A stretch of DNA of 9,277 bases from Clostridiaceae bacterium (GTDB lineage Bacteria > Bacillota > Clostridia > Oscillospirales > Acutalibacteraceae), in NCBI GenBank assembly GCA_016292575.1, contig JAEDIH010000073.1:1-9277 (forward strand), given 5' to 3'. Numbering within the stretch: position 1 is the first letter of the stretch; each line of letters begins with the position of its first letter. A model generated the notes under the pieces. It did not search any database. It was not told the DNA's origin and was given only the letters and a program-made list of their open reading frames with translations. The position numbers and the translations under genes were made by a program. Shown piece by piece: positions 3,765-9,277 of this stretch.

Positions 3765-6700
3765 ATGAAAATAAGAAAACGAACGCCAAGGAAAATCCTT
3801 TCGGTTTTTCTTTGTATTCTTATGCTCACAACCTCGGTTGTGATTGCAAACCCGTTCACGGCGAGTGCGGCAACATCATTCAATTTGAATCCGTCTTTTA
3901 AGTTTGAATATGGAGAATTGACTGATTACTTTGATTGTTTGATGCCGTATTATGCTTGGAGAAATGAATATGACGGAGATGGCATGAACGCGGGTTCGCG
4001 TGCATATCATGAAAGGATAGGTATTATAGTTTACGATATGAATCCGGAAACGAATAATTATGCTAATCCATCTAACCCTATAACACCGGAGATAGCTCAG
4101 CTCGGCGATAATCCGACACATTCCAAATTTTCTGCTGATTATACTCATTATACTGAAAATGGTAGACGTGTGTCCGGTCCGTTTATTAGGTTTTATGATC
4201 CTACGCCTTTTAATGCTAGTTGCTATTTTAGCGATCCGGATTGGCATGGTTCTGGTTCTTTTTATAATGATACCGCTGGGGAATGCTGGATTATCCTTAT
4301 CGACACAACAAGAATTTGCAATCTGTATGACCTGGCAACAGCGTTAGAGCCTAATGACTATACTCCAACATCTTGGGCAGAATATCTTCCATATTACAAA
4401 CAAGTAGAAGACTATGTTAAGAACGGTGTTCATGCTACCGTAGGTAAAGAGTTTAATGTCGACTATTCTGGTGGATATGATTATGACAATGGTGTCTATA
4501 ACCCTAATGATCCCTTTTTCACTATTAATTGGGTCGGTAATGAAAGAATCGAAGGTCTTGACCTCCAGGCAAAGCTCGCCGTTGCCTGCGATAACCTTGA
4601 AACAGCCATTGCAAACCTCAGACACGCCGAAGCTTCACTCCGCAATGTTTATAAGCAGGTTACCGGTGCAACTCTCTCCGGCTCAGATGTGATTGAAATT
4701 AAAAAGGAATTTCCGGTCACTGTTCAGCTTCAGGAAGGATATACCAACTCAAATCCGCAGGTTCGTGTTGCATATGATGACGGAACTTACAAAGACTTTA
4801 CCGGAACAAAGTCAGGTAACACCGTAACCTACAATATAATTATTAACGGAACCAATGTTGAAAGCATTACTCCAACCGGCGTTGAGCGTAACCAATACAC
4901 CGTAACCGTTCCGTCCTCCGCAACCGGTCTTGAAATTGATAAATCCGGAGAGCACCCCGTCTTTCACGGTGACGATTTCACCTTCAATGTTAAAAAGCTG
5001 GAGGGCTATTCCCAAAGCACACCTGCCGTTTATGTTGACGGAAACAAAATCGGCGGAGTTGATAATGCGGACGGCTCCTATACATTCACAATCGCTAACA
5101 TTACCGGAAAAAGGAATGTTACCATTGACGACCTCAAGCTCAACACCTATCAGTACACTCTCCCGACCGGCGCAGGCTTCACCGTTGCCGACGCCGCCGG
5201 AATGGACTGCACTTCAATCACCCACGGCAATGACTACAGCTTCACCGTAACTGTTGATAAGGCATACACCCAGACCGTTCCGACCGTAACGCTCGCAAGC
5301 GGAAAGACCCGTGAGCTTGTTTCCACCGCTCCCGGCGCAGACGGCAGCATTGTTTACACCTATAAGGCAGAAGACGTAACCGCAAACGATACCGTTCAGG
5401 TTGACGCAATGAACAAGAACACCTACACGGCCGTTCTTCCCTCCGGCACCGGTTACGCCACAAAGACCGAAGATAATCTTAATAAGATTGTTTACGGAAC
5501 TTCAATCAGCTTCGGCGTAGAGCTTGAAAAGCAGTATGACCGTTCAAACGTTGTTGTAAAGTATAATGGCTCGGTTCTTGAACCCACCGCAGGCGTATAT
5601 AAGATTGATAACATCACGAGCGATATCACCGCCGGTATGATAACCGTTGAGGGCGTTGAGCTTAACCATTATTATATCACACTTCCGCTCGAAACGGAAA
5701 CCGGCTTCACAATCGTAGTAGGCGAGGGACAGAACGCAAAATCCGTCCTCAGCGGAACGGACTTCGACTTCAAGTTCTTCCTTGACCCGGCATACAGCAA
5801 TTCCAACCCCGTCATTAAGTACAGCGCAGACGGCGGCGACAATTACAAGGTTCTTACCGAAGAAGACGGAAAGTATACGATTGAAGATGTCCTTTCCGAT
5901 TGCATCGTAGTTGTTGAGGGCGTTAAGAAGAACACCTATACCGTAAACTTCACTCAGGAAAACGGCACTATCATTAAGCAGTACAAGGACGTTGAATACG
6001 GCGCAGAGGTTGTCTTTGACGGCACCGAGCCGACCAAGGCGAGCGAAGTGCTCAAAGAGTATGAAGAAGACGGCAATAAGGTTGTTGTCACCAAGGAATA
6101 TAAGTTTGTCGGCTGGTCGGCAGACACCACCAAGGTTGTTTCAAACATGACCGTTACCCCGATCTTCGAGGTATCTGAGGTCAAGACCACCACGCCGGCA
6201 GGCGGCGGAGATCCGACCGTTATCGTCACTCCGATGAGCGCAAACGTTCTCTTCGTCAGTGACGGCGTGATTATTCACAAGGAGACCGTCACCAAGGGCG
6301 AAGGCTTCTCCGGCTGGGCAGAAGTTCCCGTCAAGACTTCCTCGAACCCGTATGAGACCTATACTTTCGTAGGTTGGGACACCGACAGAGACGGCGTTGT
6401 TGATGTTAAAGCAGGCGATAGCAACGCGATTGCAGACGTTCAGAACGACGTCACCTATACCGCAGTGTTCGAGTCGAACCTGCCCTCGCAGACCGTTAAC
6501 TACTATAATTTTGACGGTTCTGAGCTGCTTTACTCCGCAAGCGTAAAGCGTGGCGAAAAGGCAGAGTACGGCCTGTCCGGCAGTCCGGAAAGGCGCGACA
6601 ACGCAAATCTTTATGACTTTGCCGGTTGGGCGTTCACTACCGACGCGGACGAGACCGAAGTTGTTGAAAAACTCATCGTTGGCGAAAATGACGTTGATTT

Positions 6701-8312
6701 CTACGCCGCATATTCAAGAAAGCCGATTGAATATTCCTATAAGTATGTTGATTATGACTATGACAAGGTTACCGGTGAGCCTGAGCCGTTCCAGGAGGGA
6801 ACGTTCTATTTCACCGATGACGATAAACCGTCATATAAGTATCTCGGCGTTACACCCACAAGGGAGTCGGGCGTAGACAAGGTTTATGCTTTTGACGGCT
6901 GGAATGTTAAGCAGAGCGGTTACACAACCGTTTACACCGCAACCTATGCCGAGAGCGTAAGATTGTATACTTCAAAGCTTCCCAAAGCTGACAGTACATA
7001 TACAATCACCGATAACGCAACAATTCCGTATGGCGATACGTTCAGCTTCACCGTAACCGTTGCAGACGGCTACGAGAAAACCGCACCGGTTGTTACCTCA
7101 AACGGCACTGCGATTGAACCGACCGATGTTACCGGCAACAGCTATACCTATGAAATTAAGCTTGACGGCGCAACAGCAGATGAAGTTTACGGTGACCTTA
7201 CCGTAACAGTCGGAACAAAAATCAATGTTTATGACGTTGCAATCAGCGGTGACGCAGGCTGCACGGTTGACCCGCTCGCTTTCAATTCCGCACACGGCGG
7301 CGAAGGCTCGTTCATCGTAACCCTCAAGGACGGCTACACCCAGACCGAACCGACAATCAATTTTGAGGGTGACGTTGCTGTTGAACTCGAAAGCAGCGAG
7401 GGCAACAAGTACGTCTACAGCGTAACCGGAATCAAGAGCGATGCAAAAATCACTGTTGAGACAGCAATCAATACATACAAAGTAGTCATGGTTAACTATG
7501 ACGGCTCAACAGTCTTTGATGATGTTCTTGCTCACGGCGCAACTCCGGAATACACCAACCCGACCAAACCGACTGACAAGTTCGGCGGCTACACCTTCAA
7601 AGGCTGGGATCTTAACGGTGACGGAAACGTTGACGTTACCGCTATCGCAAACGTTACCGGCGATATCAATGCAAAGGCCGTTTACACCTGCAACCACGTT
7701 CACGCAGAGGATCCGACCAAGGATAATACCTCATGGGTACTTGCTTCAACCGATAAGGCAACCTGCACCGAAAACGGCACAAGACATTATGAGTGCTCCT
7801 ATCCGGGCTGCACGGAGACTAAGGACTGGACAATCGAAAAACGCGGTCACAAGATGGGCGAATACACCGTAACTCTCGCCGCGACCTGCACCAAGGACGG
7901 AAGCCAGATTCGCTATTGCGTAAACGGCGAAACAGACGATTACGCAAAGTGCAACCACAGCGAAACCGCAGTTGTAGAAAAGCTCGGTCACGCATACGGC
8001 GAATGGAAGACCATTGTTGCACCGACCTGCACCGAAAAGGGCAAGGCAGAACGCGTTTGCGCAAACGATCCGAGCCATAAGGAGTATAAGGACATTCCTG
8101 CAACCGGTCACCACGACTCAGACGGCGACTACATCTGCGATGATTGCGGCGTGGATTGCGGTCACTGCTCAAAGTGCATCTGCCACAAGGGCAACGTTCT
8201 TTCCAAGGTTCAGCGTTACATCTGCACACTTCTCACCAAGATTTTCCACAAGCCGATCAAGTGCTGCGGCGACATGGAGTGGTACGGTGATGAACCTTCA
8301 TCAATTTCATAA
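3765..8312 (+). CDS. Giant secreted surface protein with InlB-type repeats and Cys-rich tail
   Basis: A 1515-residue exported, probably surface-exposed protein. AAGGAGGT (3750-3757) sits 7 bases before ATG 3765, although the frame is open from 3657. Residues 1-35 are a signal peptide: basic start, hydrophobic core 11-29, cleavage likely after ASA (33-35). Residues 36-262 are a unique domain rich in Tyr, Asp and Asn that I do not recognise. Residues 264-300 look helical. Then come seven beta-type repeats of about 80-90 residues marked by a GYxxSxPxV-like motif (near 325, 414, 500, 590, 676, 1102, 1190) and five InlB B-repeat/Flg_new-like repeats with FxGW motifs (Trp784, 871, 955, 1046, 1281), two followed by dockerin-like DxDxDGxxD loops (872-880, 1282-1290). 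Residues 1309-1515 hold 18 cysteines, including three copies of a TCTxxG/C/GH motif. There is no LPXTG signal or C-terminal membrane helix. Adhesion or matrix binding is inferred. DNA for the N-terminal domain is much more AT-rich than for the repeats. Confidence 0.93.
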   Translation: MKIRKRTPRKILSVFLCILMLTTSVVIANPFTASAATSFNLNPSFKFEYGELTDYFDCLMPYYAWRNEYDGDGMNAGSRAYHERIGIIVYDMNPETNNYANPSNPITPEIAQLGDNPTHSKFSADYTHYTENGRRVSGPFIRFYDPTPFNASCYFSDPDWHGSGSFYNDTAGECWIILIDTTRICNLYDLATALEPNDYTPTSWAEYLPYYKQVEDYVKNGVHATVGKEFNVDYSGGYDYDNGVYNPNDPFFTINWVGNERIEGLDLQAKLAVACDNLETAIANLRHAEASLRNVYKQVTGATLSGSDVIEIKKEFPVTVQLQEGYTNSNPQVRVAYDDGTYKDFTGTKSGNTVTYNIIINGTNVESITPTGVERNQYTVTVPSSATGLEIDKSGEHPVFHGDDFTFNVKKLEGYSQSTPAVYVDGNKIGGVDNADGSYTFTIANITGKRNVTIDDLKLNTYQYTLPTGAGFTVADAAGMDCTSITHGNDYSFTVTVDKAYTQTVPTVTLASGKTRELVSTAPGADGSIVYTYKAEDVTANDTVQVDAMNKNTYTAVLPSGTGYATKTEDNLNKIVYGTSISFGVELEKQYDRSNVVVKYNGSVLEPTAGVYKIDNITSDITAGMITVEGVELNHYYITLPLETETGFTIVVGEGQNAKSVLSGTDFDFKFFLDPAYSNSNPVIKYSADGGDNYKVLTEEDGKYTIEDVLSDCIVVVEGVKKNTYTVNFTQENGTIIKQYKDVEYGAEVVFDGTEPTKASEVLKEYEEDGNKVVVTKEYKFVGWSADTTKVVSNMTVTPIFEVSEVKTTTPAGGGDPTVIVTPMSANVLFVSDGVIIHKETVTKGEGFSGWAEVPVKTSSNPYETYTFVGWDTDRDGVVDVKAGDSNAIADVQNDVTYTAVFESNLPSQTVNYYNFDGSELLYSASVKRGEKAEYGLSGSPERRDNANLYDFAGWAFTTDADETEVVEKLIVGENDVDFYAAYSRKPIEYSYKYVDYDYDKVTGEPEPFQEGTFYFTDDDKPSYKYLGVTPTRESGVDKVYAFDGWNVKQSGYTTVYTATYAESVRLYTSKLPKADSTYTITDNATIPYGDTFSFTVTVADGYEKTAPVVTSNGTAIEPTDVTGNSYTYEIKLDGATADEVYGDLTVTVGTKINVYDVAISGDAGCTVDPLAFNSAHGGEGSFIVTLKDGYTQTEPTINFEGDVAVELESSEGNKYVYSVTGIKSDAKITVETAINTYKVVMVNYDGSTVFDDVLAHGATPEYTNPTKPTDKFGGYTFKGWDLNGDGNVDVTAIANVTGDINAKAVYTCNHVHAEDPTKDNTSWVLASTDKATCTENGTRHYECSYPGCTETKDWTIEKRGHKMGEYTVTLAATCTKDGSQIRYCVNGETDDYAKCNHSETAVVEKLGHAYGEWKTIVAPTCTEKGKAERVCANDPSHKEYKDIPATGHHDSDGDYICDDCGVDCGHCSKCICHKGNVLSKVQRYICTLLTKIFHKPIKCCGDMEWYGDEPSSIS

Positions 8313-8346
8313 GCTTAACAATCCCTCATAATCATTTCTCCGTACT

Positions 8347-8385
8347 CTGCCCCTTCTTGCAAAAGGGGCAGGGGGGTCTTCCCCC
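8347..8385. other. Two adjacent GC-rich stem-loops after the giant gene
   Basis: CTGCCCCTT (8347-8355) pairs with AAGGGGCAG (8363-8371), and GGGGG (8372-8376) pairs with CCCCC (8381-8385). They are followed by AAAAAAGAACAA, not T, so they are not a standard plus-strand terminator. They may protect the mRNA 3' end or be a dispersed intergenic repeat. Confidence 0.55.
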
Positions 8386-8448
8386 AAAAAAGAACAAGAG
8401 AGAATTGATAAAACCGCAAAGTTTAGATGAAAGCGAGGTGCAAGCAGA

Positions 8449-8571
8449 ATGTCACTCGGAGAATTCAAGGAAGGCATGGACACTATAGGCGGCTTCATTG
8501 AGAAAATCATCAAGGTCTTCAAGGACGCTTATCTGTTTATCAAAGAGCAGCTTGAAAGCTATATGAAGTAA
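8449..8571 (+). CDS. Small amphipathic peptide, 40 residues
   Basis: A short ORF starting MSLGEFKEGMD, with GAGGTG (8435-8440) 8 bases before ATG 8449. From residue 16 to the end the sequence alternates bulky hydrophobic residues (Phe, Ile, Val, Leu, Tyr) with Lys, Glu and Asp in a helical pattern and contains no Cys or Pro, so a single amphipathic helix is expected. A Gly-Gly pair at 14-15 resembles a double-glycine leader cleavage site, but the usual hydrophobic residues at -4 and -7 are Thr and Gly, so that reading is weak. It lies 136 bp after the giant gene on the same strand and is followed by a strong terminator, which suggests it is expressed, either with the giant gene or alone. It could be a membrane-active or signalling peptide; I do not recognise a family. 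Confidence 0.6.
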   Translation: MSLGEFKEGMDTIGGFIEKIIKVFKDAYLFIKEQLESYMK

Positions 8572-8597
8572 AAAGCGTATATAATCTTATATATAAA

Positions 8598-8635
8598 AAC
8601 GGGGTCTGCATTCACCGCAGACCCTGTTGTTTTTT
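8598..8635 (+). terminator. Strong rho-independent terminator
   Basis: AACGGGGTCTGC pairs with GCAGACCCTGTT (8617-8628), twelve pairs with one G-T around a 7-base loop, followed by GTTTTTT. It ends the transcript carrying the 40-residue peptide and probably the giant gene. Confidence 0.85.
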
Positions 8636-8720
8636 CGGAATGGCGCCGTAAAAGAAAGACCGAAAGCTTGATTATTACACGGTGTGTTATCAAAGATCGG
8701 TTGTTTCTGTTTTAACATAC

Positions 8721-8767
8721 AAAACAAAAAATCCGAACGCTTCACCAATCGGTGAAATGTTCGGATT
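8721..8767 (-). terminator. Terminator of the tRNA-Tyr locus
   Basis: AATCCGAAC (8730-8738) pairs with GTTCGGATT (8759-8767), with an inner TTCACC/GGTGAA stem (8741-8746 with 8751-8756). On the minus strand it is followed by TTTTTTGTTTTG. It lies directly downstream of the tRNA-Tyr 3' end, so it is the natural terminator of that tRNA gene. Confidence 0.8.
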
Positions 8768-8776
8768 ATTAGTTTT

Positions 8777-8831
8777 TGGTGGGCAGGGATGGATTCGAAT
8801 CATCGAAGTCGTTGACGGCAGATTTACAGTC
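8777..8831 (-). pseudogene. 3' fragment of a tRNA-Tyr(GTA) gene, likely attachment site
   Basis: Read on the minus strand this is the anticodon loop CTGTAAA (anticodon GTA at 8825-8827), the 3' anticodon-stem strand TCTGC, a long variable arm with a GTC/GAC stem as in class II tRNAs, a T-arm with TTCGAAT, the 3' acceptor strand CCTGCCC, and an encoded ACCA end. The D-arm, the 5' acceptor strand (GGGCAGG expected) and a pairing 5' anticodon-stem strand are absent upstream, where similarity stops near 8831. The T-stem also has an A-C mismatch. An intact tRNA is therefore not encoded. A truncation within the anticodon arm with a retained 3' end and terminator is the usual product of tyrosine-recombinase integration into a tRNA gene. 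No integrase is in the window. The identification as tRNA-Tyr rests on anticodon and long variable arm. Confidence 0.8.
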
Positions 8832-9183
8832 GGATTTAGAAAAATATCTAAACTTCGAAAGGTTGGTATTTAACGCATATTTCCGATAATCCATGCGGAA
8901 TGATTCTGATTTGTAAACACTGAAACATTGAGGACTTTAAAAACAAGAATTCATTTGGAATTTGTTAGAAATAATGTTAGAAAAAATCAGACAGCAATGC
9001 AAATGTTTAAAAGTATATGATCGCAAATTGAACAATGCTATATTTTCGGGTATGGTACTGTTGAATGGGTGATAATTTTGATTTTAAGATTTTATCTTTA
9101 TTGAACTATTTACTTTTCATTAATCAAGTGATATAGTTGTTTTAAAATAAGCATATTATTATGCAAATATTGGAGGAGAATAA
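8832..9183. other. AT-rich region with no gene, probable end of an integrated element
   Basis: I see no coding region here. Beside the tRNA break lies an inverted repeat TTTAGA/TCTAAA (8835-8852), and TGTTAGAAA occurs twice 12 bases apart (8963-8971 and 8975-8983). GC falls sharply: 14 of 60 bases in 9121-9180. Short repeats flanking a core site are what integrase arm-type sites look like, but this is inference. Confidence 0.45.
9109..9137 (+). promoter_or_regulatory. Possible promoter before the 11-residue ORF
   Basis: TTTACT (9109-9114), 17-base spacer, TATAGT (9132-9137), with a GCATA/TATGC inverted repeat (9151-9164) between it and the ribosome site. In DNA this AT-rich, chance matches are common. 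Confidence 0.35.
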
Positions 9184-9219
9184 ATGAAAAAAGAAAAAAT
9201 ATTGAAGAAATTCTCTTAA
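9184..9219 (+). CDS. Very short ORF with strong ribosome site, leader peptide or broken gene
   Basis: GGAGGAG (9172-9178) sits 5 bases before an ATG opening an 11-residue, Lys-rich ORF. One extra A in the six-A run at 9194-9199 would continue the frame into a more protein-like 21-residue sequence ending at 9237-9239, so this may be a frameshifted remnant or an error. It could also be a leader peptide for a gene beyond the window. I do not recognise it. Confidence 0.3.
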   Translation: MKKEKILKKFS

Positions 9220-9240
9220 CTTTTGAGTCTTTTTCAAACT

Positions 9241-9269
9241 TTGTGTAAACCTCCTAAAAGGTGTAGAAT
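9241..9269 (+). promoter_or_regulatory. Promoter at the right edge
   Basis: TTGTGT (9241-9246), 17-base spacer, TAGAAT (9264-9269). The spacer holds a short inverted repeat, ACCT with AGGT, which could be an operator. It would drive a gene beyond the window. Confidence 0.4.
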
Positions 9270-9277
9270 AGAAAAAA

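Noticed and set aside
8094..8108. IPATG (residues 1444-1448) as a sortase LPXTG signal
   Set aside because: It is followed by a charged, Cys-rich region and no membrane helix, and lies about 70 residues from the end; it fits the TGH ending of the Cys-rich repeat instead.
8682..8873. 63-residue plus-strand frame
   Set aside because: It crosses the tRNA terminator and the tRNA-Tyr fragment on the opposite strand, so it is not a gene.

Overview
The window looks like chromosome from a low-to-mid GC Firmicute, most likely a gut Clostridia of the Ruminococcaceae/Oscillospiraceae kind. The basis is strong AGGAGG-type ribosome binding sites, near-consensus TTGACA/TATAAT promoters, cupin-plus-HTH AraC regulators, and a very large secreted protein built of InlB-type B-repeats with a Cys-rich tail. 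No housekeeping gene is present to fix the genus.

Layout. Positions 1-190 hold three stem-loops and no gene. Positions ~186-957 are an exact-period (381 bp) tandem duplication. Each copy carries a forward promoter, a structured leader, a 23-residue hydrophobic peptide ORF, a bidirectional terminator, and a near-perfect reverse promoter driving a short RNA antisense to the mRNA 3' end. This is the architecture of a type I toxin-antitoxin locus, present twice. Positions 1108-2019 and 2442-3377 (minus strand) encode two paralogous AraC-family regulators. Divergent from them, 3765-8312 (plus) encodes a 1515-residue exported, probably cell-surface, protein: signal peptide, unique N-terminal domain, seven copies of one beta-type repeat, five InlB/Flg_new-like repeats, then an 18-cysteine C-terminal region. 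A 40-codon ORF for an amphipathic peptide (8449-8571) follows and ends at a strong terminator.

Right end. At 8777-8831 (minus) lies the 3' part of a tRNA-Tyr gene, from the anticodon loop to an encoded CCA, followed by its own terminator. The 5' half is missing. From there to the window end the DNA becomes very AT-rich and lacks recognisable genes. This fits the attachment-site scar of an element integrated in a tRNA-Tyr gene, with host DNA to the left and the element to the right.

How the parts may work together. The AraC2 gene and the surface-protein gene are divergent and share a 387-bp control region, so AraC2 may control the surface protein; this is inferred from position only. The duplicated small-toxin cassettes are the best candidate for an undescribed system: the peptide, the alternating CCCTCC/GGAGGG leader and the antisense RNA are all visible in the sequence, but toxicity and RNA expression are inferred.
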